Source: Leptoclinus maculatus (lineage: Eukaryota; Chordata; Actinopteri; Perciformes; Stichaeidae). From it: 64,000 nt of DNA. Within the stretch, counting starts at the first letter, position 1; the number at the start of each line of letters is the position of its first letter. Shown here one piece after another: positions 12,976-24,548 of the stretch. Under the pieces are notes generated by a model. That model ran no database searches. It saw only the letters and a list, made by a program, of their open reading frames with translations, and was not told the origin of the DNA. Where the stretch lies: assembly GCA_032191485.1 (NCBI GenBank), contig JAVDOI010000003.1:16839313-16903312 (forward strand). The letters run 5' to 3'. Position numbers and translations under genes: made by a program.

Positions 12976-13967
12976 CATGTTCACCATCTGCTGGTGGAAA
13001 AGGAATTTAACTCTTTAACAACAATATTACTCCTAATTACAACTATTATCAGAACATAACTACTAGTGACTATCACTACAGCTACCAATACTAACCATCA
13101 TCATCAACATAAACTGGGGAGTACATACAACAATATAAGTGCAATACAATCTTGGAATCATATTGAAAAGAAAAAGTTATAATGAACATAAACATACTAT
13201 AACAAACAGCCTATATGTAAAATCTAAATCATCAAACATAAAGCTTTGAACGTGTCACGATCAGAGATTTACTGAAGGAGGAGCTTTTCCCTGATCTCCT
13301 CCTCACATCAAGTCTTTCAACGCCAACATATCTATAATCTCTCTGTAAACAATGCTGCAGGTATATTTGCATAGGCGTTATATATACCAAGCAGTTTGGA
13401 GCCTGTTTCATATTCACCTCAGGGGAGAGTACACTGGTAGCACTTCAATTTCCAAAGGAATTCGGCGTGATACTGTATTTCTGACAGTTCAAGGAATTAT
13501 CTGTTACGTATTGGTCTGTATGTGTTGGCTTACAGCCTGTTAGATTTGAGTATGAACTTCATGTCATAGTTTCTCTACCTTTCTGTGCTTCATGTATCTT
13601 AGTTTTTAATATTTTTCCACTTTCTTACCACACCCGTAAAACTGATCTCTTCTTTGATATAGCTCCAGTGATCCTATAGGTTGCAGTGTTTGTCTTATGC
13701 TCGTAATCTGACAGTACTCATAATGCAAAATGGCCCACTACAGCATGGTATACAGCATATATTGTATTATTGGACTATAACATTTGATGCATAAATCACT
13801 TTAATGTTGCAGCTAAGGTGGAGCTCATTTTAATAACAGTATAAACTTGTAGATACGGGTAGTTTGATCAATAATATTACATAATTTATTAGTTGGTTAT
13901 ATTTATAATAATATGAATTTGAATAAATGCAGAGGAACATTTACAACATATGCCTCTGAGACGTAGA
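12976..13967. other. Non-coding, no gene seen
   Basis: The first 120 bp continue the similarity to 220-330. The rest has no recognised content. Confidence 0.4.
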
Positions 13968-14088
13968 GGAGTAGAAGTATGAAGTAGCCTAGAAATGGAA
14001 ATACTCAAGTAAAGTACAAGTACCCTTAAAATTAAACCAAACACAGTTCTTGAGTAAATGCTGTCTACTTAGTAACTTTCCTCCACTG
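13968..14088 (+). repeat. Common teleost MITE terminus
   Basis: GAGTAGAAGTATGAAGTAGC, ACTCAAGTAAAGTACAAGTA, TTGAGTAAATG and AGTAACTTTCCTCCACTG form one end of the family described at 467-590, here in the opposite orientation. Confidence 0.6.
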
Positions 14089-14696
14089 ATTATAATGCAG
14101 CAGCTTATGTGGCTTTTGAGTGGCATGATTACCAATTTATTTATTGTTTGCTATGTTATATCATTAACAAAACAAAAACTCTTATGTTACTTTTAACATA
14201 CATGTTTACTTTATTTTTGTAGTTTTGTTGTTAGTCTCTGAAACAATGCATTTGCCCATGAGCAATACAGAGTTGGCTGCTGTCCGTGTGTGACTGATTG
14301 CATGAAATTCAAAATAATTGTTCAGAAAGTAAAACCGTAGCCACTGCACACAGCCTGCGGGTTTTGACAGTAATTAATGTATTTTGTAAGTATTGTCAGT
14401 GTTGACACACCACAGGTTGATAAGAAACGAGCCAAACACAGTGAAGTAGCCTAATGTCACACGACATTACTCCCTTAATGAGCTTATATTGCCTTTAATG
14501 GTGCGTTGGTTTGTCTGACATGCTTGCAGTATTATTTGATTAATAGGATAATTTACCACGTGAAAGGCTGGGCTTACCACAAAGTGTTGACACAGTTGGT
14601 CACACCCATATAGGAGATTGTGATAAAGGGGGGACAGAGAACAGGGCAGGAGAGGGTAGGGTTGCACCTGCAGAAACCACAAAGTCAAGGGTTTGT
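14089..14696. other. Non-coding, no gene seen
   Basis: No supported gene or repeat boundary in this interval. Confidence 0.35.
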
Positions 14697-15322
14697 GTGG
14701 TCAAACAAGCCGCACCTGTGTGCCATTGTTTGACGAAATGGCCTATTCTTGAAGGGACTTTGACATTAGATTCTTGGAAGAAGTACACATTAAAAGTATT
14801 TCAGCAAGTAGTCTAATAAGTACTTAGTCCAAAAATATTAGTTTCATAAACTAGTTATGGAAGAAAGGGTTTTTTATTCCACATCAGTTAGAAGAAAAGG
14901 GCTGAATCTTGTTCTCTGGAGGGGAATTTGACCTTGCATTATTTATTATTATTACTGTTCTGTTCCTTAATTTTAAAAAACGTAAACTAAACCAAAGGCG
15001 ATGTTTTACTTTGAAATCCAGACTGGGAGTATCCTAATAGAGATTTGCTGTAGCTTTAGAGTGAGCGAATATGGAATACTTTACGGATGAAACTTTATGT
15101 TTTATTCGATTTAGTTAATTTCCCGGAATAATGTAAGTATTGCTGTGATTTGTTCTTGTGAGAGTCTCTTTAGTTACTTCCAGCGGCTCTGCAACAGGTC
15201 TGCTCCATTGCATTACCGTAAAGAATGTATCAGTCGCACACTCGACACAGTTCTGCTCCATTGCATTACCGTAAAGATTGTATCAGTCGCACACCTAACA
15301 CAGGTGCGGCTAGTTTGACCAC
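14697..15322. mobile_element. Putative 626-bp element with 25-bp inverted ends
   Basis: The left end (14697-14721, GTGGTCAAACAAGCCGCACC plus TGTGT) is the reverse complement of the right end (15298-15322) with one mismatch in 25. The interior has no coding potential. A 52-53 bp tandem duplication sits next to the right end. I could not identify a target duplication, so superfamily is open. It could be a MITE or a solitary inverted repeat. Confidence 0.6.
15199..15303 (+). repeat. Two-copy tandem repeat of about 53 bp
   Basis: CTGCTCCATTGCATTACCGT, AAAGA(A/T)TGTATCAG and TCGCACAC occur twice in direct succession with only a few differences. It sits at the inner edge of the right inverted end of the putative element. 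Confidence 0.85.
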
Positions 15323-15933
15323 GAGAGGCGGCTGGCTCATCCGCAGTGAAAGACTGGGACTCAAACATTACCGCTTCTCTATGCAACGGCCCGGGTGTCT
15401 TCCAACGCTAGCCTCCTACGACAGGAAGACTAAGCTTCAATTTCTTTGGTGAGTATTTTCATGACGTCCATCATATTAGCATTAAAATTAATATAGTTTT
15501 GGACTTTTTCTCTACTAGTCACTGTAAAACGATGTGATATTCCGTTAATATCCCATGTGTTCATGACATACTCAATAATGCATTAACAGTATATGTAGTA
15601 GGCTCTTTTTCTAGTCCTAACATACAATTAGAACAGACTGAAGCATTGGCAACAAAATGTACTCAAAGTAAAATAATGCAAAGTGGCTACATGGCTTACT
15701 GGATCATAATTATTTATGTATTAAAAGTGACACATTAACATGCCATTGTAACTACTTCATATACTTTTGGTTGTTTACATCTGTTACAATGGATCATATT
15801 TTATAGACTGATCATATGTTTTCTCTATAAAAAATTTATTTGAAAAGTGACAACTAGCTTTAGCTCTTAAATAAATGTAGTGAAGCGTAAAGTACAATAC
15901 TTCTCTCTGTAATGTAGTGGAGTAGAAGCATAA

Positions 15934-17270
15934 AGTAGCATAAAATGGTACCTCAAAATACAACTTAAGTGCTGTACTTGAGTAAATGTACCTTGTTACT
16001 TACCACTGCATACTGTTATATTGGTATCCTTCTAAAATCTGTCCAGTCTACAATGAAAGAACACCGCAACAATACGTTTTTAATACTGCAAAAGTGAGCT
16101 CTAATCTCCACATGGCCCAATTATTATTGATTTTGGGAAGCTCTCCCCATGTGTTATCTTAGGCTTTGTCCCACCATATGAACAGTATCCTTGTATTCAA
16201 GCGCACATTGATTTTTCATCATTGATTTTTACTCCGTCTAAGATCAATCCGTGTGTATGCTTCTTAGCTTGTGTACTCTAAGGATTGGTTGCTCTTTCTT
16301 ATGAAAACATGTCATCTTCCCTTTTGTGCAACATGTTTGGTAAAGTCAATATCTGCAGATCTCAGCAGGATAAGATCTGTAGAAAATTGTCTGGATTAGT
16401 GAAGTGAAAATACATGTATATCCAGTAGGCTACAAACTGAGAAAATATAAAGTGAGCCTTTTTAAGCACAAAAAAGTTATAGGTGACAGAAAAAGACAAA
16501 AAAAAGTGTTCTAATTCATTGGTGTGTGTGTATCTGCATTGTATTCTATCCTTTCTTCTTTTTATGTTTGTTCTGCCTGTGAAATATAAAGTTTAAATAA
16601 GCCTTATTATCAATCACACAAGATATGTTTTTAGACTAAACCTTGATTGAACGACATGAGACTAATAGCCAACAATTGAGCGTTAAGTGTTACAATAACA
16701 CAGAAAAATAGGATTTTTGTCAAATCTACGAGCCAATCAGCTCTCTGATCCGGCGACAGACAGGTGTTTCCCCATCATGCCCTGCGTCATGCAGTCAGTG
16801 GAGAGCAACTGCGGCGCCTGGCTCTAAAAACTGCTTCCACCTCGCTCTCTTGAGGCTATCATTGACACAGTGTGCATGACGTCGGAGCAAGTAGGGATCA
16901 AGTCGGACACAAAACCAGCACGCATTGTGCGGCGATTGCTGTGGTGATTATTAGGCCCCTTTCACAGCAGCCATTTGGATATTTGGTATTTAAACACAGG
17001 TGTAATTAATATAATTAATTATGGACCTGTTGCATTAAGGTGGTGCGGGCCCTGGTATTGCGCATGCTGGCTCACTGTAGTGGCTGTGACGCACTAAATA
17101 GAATGGGACCATAATTAATTTTATCCATTACACCTGTGTTTACCCTGCATTGATATTTCAAAATCACTGCTGAGAAAAGGGCCTATTCTGCTCAGGACTG
17201 GCTCATCTCAACAAAGCCTAATATCACCAGGTTTTGTTTTTATGTAGTTTTTTGAAAGAAGAAGGTGTTT
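15934..17270 (+). repeat. Segmental duplication block, left copy
   Basis: This block matches 24549-25680 in order and orientation. Shared landmarks are GTGCTGTACTTGAGTAAATG, TGTCCCACCATATGAACAG, GATTGGTTGCTCTTTCTTAT, GATCCGGCGACAG, AACTGCGGCGCC and AAGTAGGGATCAAGTCGGAC. It starts with a MITE terminus (to 16008) and ends with the MITE at 16953-17184. In the right copy the block directly follows GT92 copy B, so the left copy probably once followed a GT92 gene too. Confidence 0.8.
16953..17184. mobile_element. MITE with 18-bp TIRs (left copy)
   Basis: The ends are AGGCCCCTTTCACAGCAG and CTGCTGAGAAAAGGGCCT, inverted repeats matching at 16 of 18 bases. The interior (232 bp overall) lacks coding. 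The paralogous copy at 25399-25616 has the same ends and neighbours, so insertion preceded the block duplication. The target duplication is unclear (a TA or TTA is possible). Confidence 0.7.
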
Positions 17271-17931
17271 TCAGTTATTCTGGTTGTTTAGACTTTTTCT
17301 CAGGACTTTGTGGAGTTGAGTGGATCCGATTGGCCTTCCCGGGTGGCACTTGGTTGTATGTGACATCGGTAATTGCTTTGGGCAAACATTTAGGTTAAAG
17401 GAATTTGACTTTGGATTTGCAGACATCTGGACTTGGCTGTGGGAATCAACCGACGGCCTGTATAGGTCCGGAACAGTATTCTTTCACGTATTCCTTGCCG
17501 GTCAGGATGGCAGGGAGAGAAGGATATAGTGATAGCATGGAGTTAAGTGAGGAAGAGACAAGAAGTGGGAAGGAGAGTGAGTGGACAGTAGTAGGGAAGA
17601 AGCTGGCATGTCGAAAGAGAAAGAAACCGGTTTCACCCAAACCGGTTTCTGAGGGCGAAGAAGTTGGCACGTCGTAAGAAAATTAATGAAACGGGTTTGG
17701 GTGAAACTGAGGGCGAAGAAGAAAATGTAGTGATACGATTTGAAGGAGGAGTAAAGAAAATGGACCCTTTAAAACTGACAGAAATGATTAGAGCACAAGT
17801 CGTAACAAAGCAGTTAAGAGTGCTAAGAGAAATAACAAGGAGTAGAACAAAAGGAAACTGGAACAATTCTGGTAGAGTTTGATGTAAAGGACATTCCAAG
17901 GGAACTATATTTTGGATTTGGTAAGTGCAAT

Positions 17932-19390
17932 GTGTTGGGGTCTGACTATGTGGCCTCGCCATGTGCTTTGAAACAAAGAAGTCAGGCCTTCCTCTTTGCC
18001 GAGCAAAGGGTTCATCCTGATTTGAGTTTGATGAGGACCGAAACCCCCACTAGGAAGAAGTTCACATTATTACGGTGTGAACTCGCCACCCAAATGCAAC
18101 ACTGCTCTCATTGGACGAGGCGGGACTTCCGGTTTTACAACCGGATACCCCCAAAACTATGAAACCCCTGAGCCCCCCTGAACGCATCGCTATTCCCCCG
18201 ACCCCACGTCTGTGCACGAAAGCACGCACGCAACGTTTGCTGTTTTAAAAGAAGATCCTAGTGTTGGAGCTATTTATTTGATATTAGTATTTTGTTATTT
18301 AATTAATAAGTAGTATTGTTTAATTATTCTAGATGTTTGATATATTAAGATTGCTTTTTCTCTTTAATAGTAATTTGTTTAGTTATATTATTTGTTGTTG
18401 TTTGGGTAATTACTGTGGGCACCTGTGGCTATATATATGAGTAGACAGATAGGACCAGCATGCACCGAGGTGGGCTTATAGTTTTTACCAGCACAGGAGA
18501 GACAGCACGACAGGAGTTTTCTTTGTTCTGTTAGTTTGCTTGTTTTGTTTGCTTTACTAAATAAATAAGAAAATTGGAATCCTGCACGAGGAAGCGAACA
18601 ATTTCAGCACACGCACTGCACGTACACACACGCCCCCCCCTTTTCATAGTTTGTTGATTTTAGGTAGCATGCTCCTAAATGTTGTAATGGTAATTTTTGT
18701 CGTAGTATATATTTCTACTTACTTAGTATATATTTCTACTCAGTATATTGTATTCATGGATAAGTCATTTTGTTCTGAACTTTGTTGAACTTCACCGTGT
18801 CTCTGGTGTGCAGAAGAAGAGTTCTCCCTTGCCTGTTCACAATAACTAACTGTGTTGTATGAGAATGTTCCACCACCAAGGCCTTTGGGCCGCTTGTTTT
18901 GGTTGCTGGTCGTTTGTTTTCCATTGTTGTTCCTATCAGTCTGAGACCAAAAGTCTGAGACTGAAATGTCTGTAACATTGGCCATCGGCCCCCACCTTTG
19001 AATACTTAAAAGACAACCTGGATTTTGGTATTATGTTCTTCAGCATTAAAAGACTCACGCAAAGCGGGTATAGGAATTTTTTCCATAACAATGTATAGTT
19101 GTTAGTTTTAGATATTAGTTGACTAGATCATTATTATTTTAAAGAGCAGCTGTCTGATTACTTTGTGCATGTATTGTGATAATGGCTGGATATGTGGTCT
19201 GTTGCTCGAACTTAAACCTTCACTTTCACTCTGAATGTGTACTTTGACTATTGACATTGTGAGTGAATACTAATTGAGACTTAGTTTATAGTTTGGTTAT
19301 TGGTCCCTGTTCGCAGGGTGGTGCCCCGTTATTATTAATAATCTTACTGACATTAATAATTCTATTGATGTCAATAATTTAGTTTTCTTA
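17932..19390. other. DNA interrupting the LINE; LTR-like signals
   Basis: This block separates the ORF1 N-terminal part from the zinc-knuckle part. It includes a TATA-like CTATATATATGAG near 18430, an AATAAATAAG near 18561 and a second ATTAAA near 19045, which would fit LTR promoter and polyadenylation signals. I found no matching ends or target duplications, so it stays unclassified. Confidence 0.3.
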
Positions 19391-19454
19391 AATGCTGATA
19401 ACTCAAACACGCTCCTTTTCGTTCCCAACAAATGTAAGGGAATATACTCCTAAA

Positions 19455-19655
19455 CCCATGAGATGTTTCAACTGCCAAGAATGTGGGCATGTGGCAAAAG
19501 TGTACAAAGGAAAGAGAAGGTGTGCCAGGTGTGGAGGAGAACATGAATATGGAAAGTGTGGAGAAGGAGTCCAGCCACAGTGCTGCAACTGTGGAGGGAA
19601 ACACAGCGTTGCATATTGGGGTTGTGAAGCAATGAGACGAGAGGTGGAAGTCTAA
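19455..19655 (+). pseudogene. LINE ORF1 zinc-knuckle fragment
   Basis: The reading has three CCHC-type units in a row: CFNCQECGHVAKVYKG, CARCGGEHEYGKCGEG and CCNCGGKHSVAYWGC, the usual layout of gag-like ORF1 proteins of fish Jockey/I-type LINEs. The first unit has Tyr where the last Cys would normally be (VAKVYKG). It is nucleic-acid-binding in the live family; here it is a relic. Confidence 0.8.
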
Positions 19656-20427
19656 CAAACAAGATTTAAAGGAAAAGTAACTTATGCAGAAGCAGTTGGA
19701 GAGTTGGTGAGGCAGGAGAAGCAGTCGGAGGAGCTTAGTCGCAAATTGACAGTGGAGGCAGAAAGGAATGATAAAATCAGGGTATGGGCAGAGAAGGAGA
19801 AGTGAGTTTCATAGCGGGGGTGATAAACGCAACTGCTGAGGTTGAGTCGAAAACTGAGAAGATTCAAATAATCGTCAAAGCAGCAGTACATCATCTTGAT
19901 ATGCGTGTTCATTTTATAAAACAAGGGATTCCCCATGGAGTACTGGGTATAGGGCAATACATGGAGTATGTGGTAGTGGAAGTGTGGGTTGAAAGGAAGG
20001 AATTTGTGGTAGTGAATTATTATATAGTAATAATGAGTCATTTCGGTTTTTAGGAGTACACTTTGACAGAAGATTAACATGAAAAGACCACATAAAAAAT
20101 GTTAGTGATGAGTGTAAAAAAGTTATAAATGTAATGAGATGTCTGGTAGGGTTGGACTGGGGAGCAGACAATGCAACACATTTAAAAAGCTCTAATTAAA
20201 TCCAGATTAGATTATAGTAGTATAGCATATGGTTCAGCATCAGAAACCACACTTAAACAGCTAGATGTTATCCAGACCAGGGCCCTGAGAGTTTGTATGT
20301 GCAGTAAGAACATCACCTGTGTGCGCCATCCAACTAGAGACAGGAGAAATGCCATTGTGTTGGTTAATTATTGGATAAATTTGAGAGGTCATGAAGATAA
20401 TCATCCAACTAAAAAAGTATTACAGGC

Positions 20428-20716
20428 ATAAAGTGATCAAGAATTCTGGACAACGGTTCAAGGTTCCAATGGACGTTTGTCAGATCATTCATGTTCGCGT
20501 GGCTCTGCGGCAGTCGTTGACGCTGGAGCAGCTCAATGAGGACAAACGACTGTGGGACTTCCAAGAACAACTGATTCCCAGTGTGGACAAGGCGCTGAGG
20601 AGAGCTGGGCTGGGGCAGAGCTGATGGAAGGGATGGACAGACATGCTGAACGGGTTGAATGTGATCCTCGCCAGTGGTGGCCGTGTCACTACCGCTGTTT
20701 TCCAAAATATCGTCCT
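20428..20716 (+). pseudogene. GT92 last-exon relic fused to LINE
   Basis: From 20428 the sequence equals the last GT92 exon from HEVIKNSGQ onward through the TGA ending at 20624, then about 90 bp of the shared 3' UTR. It then jumps at about 20715 to the sequence that also precedes copy C at 27162 (GGTTCTGGTAAAACAG). Variants KVPMDVCQIIH and LRQSLTLEQ place it nearer to copy C than to copy A. The exon start is replaced by LINE DNA. It is a fourth young unit collapsed by deletion. Confidence 0.85.
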
Positions 20717-21076
20717 GGTACGAGGTTCTGGTAAAACAGGTTGACACAGTTGTAAACCTCTCTGCACTGATCACATTCACAGTTGTTAAGCATATTTCAG
20801 TCACGACAAACCCCAGCTTTTGTTTGCTTTGTTCCTCAAATGTGTCTTCTGAACTCTGAACAGCAATTAAGTGAAGATCAAGGATTTCTTCACTTCAGAA
20901 CATTTCGCCAAATGAACTTTGGCATCGAGAAGACATCACAAACACAGCAAAGACTATTTAGCTCATCACAAGGCTTTTGTTAACTCTTGTATTCATTGAT
21001 GTGCAGGATGAAATCATTGTTTCAAATTGAACTTGAATTCTGCCTCAGGTTGGGAATCTGTGTTGTCTGGGGCTGG

Positions 21077-23231
21077 ATGGACAAGCCAAAAGAAATCAAA
21101 GGGAAGTTCTACTTCCTCATCATTGCTACCCTCATCTTCATCCTCTGTATCGCTGTGAGAATACCCAGGACGTACAGGGCCGTCCAACAGCCGCGTGGGG
21201 CTCTGAACATGGCTTGCCCCTTGCGGATCTCTGAGCGGACCATCACCCCCCTCAACAACACCAAGCACTTACTGGTGTCGGCCTACATGGACCAGAGAGT
21301 GGATGGCTTGGATGTACGCATCATTGGCATATTTAAGAATGACTCCATCCAACCCCTTTACTGTGTTTTCTGCTGTGCAGGCCAAATATCAAATACAAAT
21401 CCAGGAACAATTTTACAACACTCGGACAACTTTGGTTTCCCCTACGTCACTACGGATGTAATGTGTCAGATTCCTCAAAACTGCCACGCTACACATGTCA
21501 GTCTCCTGACTCAGCCAGGTAGAGAGAGGGTCTTTAACCAGACCTGGCTTCCTATAAGAAACCAGAAAACCAAAGGGAAGGAGGAGGACAAGTTGCAGTT
21601 TAACTTCACAGTCTGCATCTCAAACCTGTTTGGAGACTACAACAACGTGCTTCAGTTTGCACAGACTCTGGAGATGTACAGGTAAGAACACCAACAACAC
21701 CTCAAAGTTAAACATGAGCTGAATCAACTCTTCAAAACAAACAGGATATGATTAGCTTTGCAAAGGTACTGTTGCAGTGTCATCGCATCATACAGGTGTT
21801 TCTGTTCCTGTTGCTGCCGAGTGGGGCCGTCATATTTCCAAAAAGTCAAGTTCCAACTAATTCTAACCAAACATTACATGAGTCTGACATACAGTGTGCT
21901 GCTGTCACATATGCTAACTTAAAGTGGTATCTAGCCCTCCAGATAGTTTCAGTTTTACTTGTCTGGGTTTTGAGCTATCCATATATCCGTCAAGTTTCCT
22001 CCTCTACCCAAACAAAACCAAAGATGTCCATCTCATTCTAAGTCGTTATAACCAATGATATTATTTGTGACGCTCTATAAAAGTACATTTAAAAATCTCC
22101 AACAGCTAGTAATTGCAGAAACATATTCTGCTGTTTTTTTGGGTAAATTTGGGTAAACCAATCATTTACCATTTTTCCTTGCGCCAGGTTACTGGGTGTG
22201 AACAGGGTGGTGATCTACAACACCAGCTGCGGCCCAGACCTCGACCGCCTGCTGCAGAGCTACAGCCAGGAGGGCTTCGTGGAGATGGTGCCCTGGCCCA
22301 TCGACCAGCACCTGAATCCATCTCGCGGCTGGCTCTTCTCACAGAGCGGGGGGGACGTGCACTACTTCGGTCAGTTGACCACGCTTAATGAGTGCATTTA
22401 CAGATCCATGGACCGCTCACGCTACGTCCTGTTGAACGACATCGATGAGATTATAATGCCATACAAACACAACAACCTGATGTCTCTGATGGAGATGCTC
22501 CAACAACAGCATCCAAATGTACGGTCATTCTGATGTGCATTTGACAAATATTACTTAATTAGCAAACTTTAAGATTATATTTGATGTTCATTTAATATTT
22601 GTATTCTCTTTCCATCTTCCATGCTGTATTCATGTAGACAGGAGTGTACCTCATTGAGAACCATATCTTCCCCAAGAAACATTTTGAGCCAAGTGGGAGG
22701 TTTCACCTGCCTCGATGGAACGGGGTGCCGGGCGTTAATATTCTTGAGCACATCTACAGGGAGGACCCCGACAGAAAGTCACACCACCCACACAAGATGA
22801 TAGTTAAGCCGAGGTAAGCTGAAAAGTAGCTCCTTTTATAAAACACTATATTAGGTAAAGTTTTGATGTCATAGTAAAACGTGTTCAAATACAGTACTAT
22901 CACGTTGAACGGTGACATATCATACAACATGCCAGAGTCCCAATACTTATGTGGTTATCCTGGTTGAAAGGAAAGTTTCCTCAAAGACTGTTATGTGTCT
23001 GTGCACCACAGGTTGGTGGAGTGGACGTCAGTGCATGAAGTGCTCAACAATTCTGGACAACGGTTCAAGGTTCCAATGGACGTTTGTCGGATCATTCATG
23101 TTCGCGTGGCTCTGCGGAAGTCGTTGACGCTGGAGCAGCTCAATGAGGACAAACGACTGTGGGACTTCCAAGAACAACTGATTCCCAGTGTGGACAAGGC
23201 GCTGAGGAGAGCTGGGCTGGGGCAGAGCTGA
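21077..23231 (+). CDS. GT92 family glycosyltransferase, copy B
   Basis: Four coding exons, 21077-21681, 22188-22518, 22638-22813 and 23012-23231, give 443 aa with the same phases as copy A. The membrane segment (11-28), VVIYNTS and DIDEI (286-290) are unchanged. Differences I can see from A: P37Q, A58P, R88N (which makes a new N-D-S glycosylation sequon), L to I in GQ(L/I)SN, Y to H in the exon 3 KSYHPH stretch, and EVLNN for EVIKN in exon 4. The frame is open 30 codons further upstream across the acceptor AG, which is a coincidence of the intron. A solo LTR lies in its 3' flank. An AATAAA at 24372-24377 is the likely polyadenylation signal. Probably functional. Confidence 0.88.
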
Positions 23232-23299
23232 TGGAAGGGATGGACAGACATGCTGAACAGGTTGAATATGACCCTCGTCAGTGGGGGCCATGTCACTAC

Positions 23300-23764
23300 T
23301 GTACTGACTTTAACCAATATCCATTTTATTTGTTAAAGCCACTGGGGGGCGAACGGGAGATCTTGTTCGGACGCGTGTTCCACAAACATTTCACTGTCCA
23401 ATGCGCTGTCTTTCTTTCGATCAGTTGATCCATTTATTCCATGTGCAGATTGACACCATTAACAAACTGCCATAGCTTACTTGACCGGATAATATAAGAC
23501 CTTGACACTCCAAGCTGACATGCTGGCTGACAAGACACATTGACACGATAACTTGACACGATACCTTGACATGATAACTTGACACGGTCAAAAACTGTTA
23601 GCTTCCCATCCACACACCTGATTCTCATTACCAGGCACTTACATATATGCACTTTTAGGTTAATGTGCCACCCACTGTTCAATGTCAGAACTGCATGTGT
23701 AAACTCACCCAGTGTTTCCCTCAAAGACAAAAGAAAACAACAAAACCACATTATGGCTCCAACA
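23300..23764. mobile_element. Solo LTR, 465 bp, with 5-bp target duplication
   Basis: The block begins TGTACTGAC and ends CTCCAACA, the TG...CA ends of an LTR, and is flanked by ACTAC on both sides (23295-23299 and 23765-23769). Copies A (near 10125) and C (near 29716) show the uninterrupted sequence GTCACTACCATTG with a single ACTAC. Inside is a short array of TTGACACGATAAC-like repeats (23540-23590). No retroelement coding remains, as expected after LTR-LTR recombination. The 5-bp duplication fits Gypsy or retrovirus-like elements. Confidence 0.9.
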
Positions 23765-24548
23765 ACTACCATTGTTTCCCAAAATGTCGTCCTTTTTGCA
23801 CTGAAGGGCCACCATACTGCCGGTGCTACTGCTATGACCTACACTGAATTGACTGCTGCTCAGTTGTAAGAAAGCCCAACTTTCTAAAAATGTTCATGTA
23901 CAGAGTGCTATGAGTGCGACTAACTGGTTGTGACCAGTTGCAATCACCCTCCCCCTTGCCTCTACTTGTTCTTTGAAAATTCAGACTCTGGCCCCTCCAC
24001 ACCCTTTCATACCTTATAAAATAAGATAATCATTTTATTAGTCCCGCAGTGGGGAAATTTGATCACCTCATCAAATGTTTTGGCTCAACATTTCACCTCT
24101 TCTTTCGTGCATGCACATGGAAACGAGACTTGGAGTCCTCTACCGTGCTAGCAGCTTTGTGAGGCTGTACTTCGTCACAGCGGTATCAGACACACCGACA
24201 TTTTGAACCTAATGGATGTCAGGTGATTATCAAAGTTAATACAATTTGGGAGAACATGAATGTTGACTAATATTCCAGTCTGGACCAAAATCAGTGTGTG
24301 TAATGACCGACAAACTGAGAGCATGACTTCTTTTCATTCCTCTTTGAGCTTTTAGCAATGAGTCCAATCTGAATAAATCTGCCCTCTACTGAACTTCTAT
24401 TAGACAAAGTCTCCTGCAGGTTTTTTATTTCCTGCTCTTATCTGGTGTACTCAATCCTGTGTAATTATTCATTTAGCTCTTCTTAACCGCTAAAAAAAGA
24501 AAAAACACTTTTACATCAAAATCCCTCGTCTTGTATCCTGTTAATTAT
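23765..24548 (+). other. 3' flank of copy B, shared with copy C
   Basis: It resumes the GT92 3' UTR (CATTGTTTCC.AAAATGTCG, TTGACTGCTGCTCAGTTGTA) and continues with sequence also found at 29820-30190. A LINE tail (24010-24062, TTATTAGTCCCGCAGTGGGG) interrupts it; copy C lacks this tail. A polyadenylation signal AATAAA is at 24372. Confidence 0.7.

Larger units (their letters stand above)
17500..20427 (+). mobile_element. Decayed LINE (ORF1, EN and RT-3' fragments)
   Basis: Pieces of one non-LTR retrotransposon lie in order on the plus strand. Around 17505-17880 is a frameshifted charged ORF1 N-terminus (EEETRSGKESEWTVVGKK, then MDPLKLTEMIRAQV). At 19455-19655 is the ORF1 zinc-knuckle region, followed by TYAEAVGELVRQEKQSEE. 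Near 19905-20020 is an endonuclease fragment (FIKQGIPHGVL, EYVVVEVWVE). At 20045-20340 comes the post-RT region (GVHFDRRLTWKDHI, SRLDYSSIAYGSAS). The RT core is deleted and non-LINE DNA fills 17.9-19.4 kb. The element is dead. Its end abuts a GT92 exon at 20428. Confidence 0.75.

Noticed and set aside
18853..19091. A second solo LTR (TGTTG...TAACA)
   Set aside because: TATA-like and ATTAAA signals are present, but no matching target duplication was found at any candidate ends.
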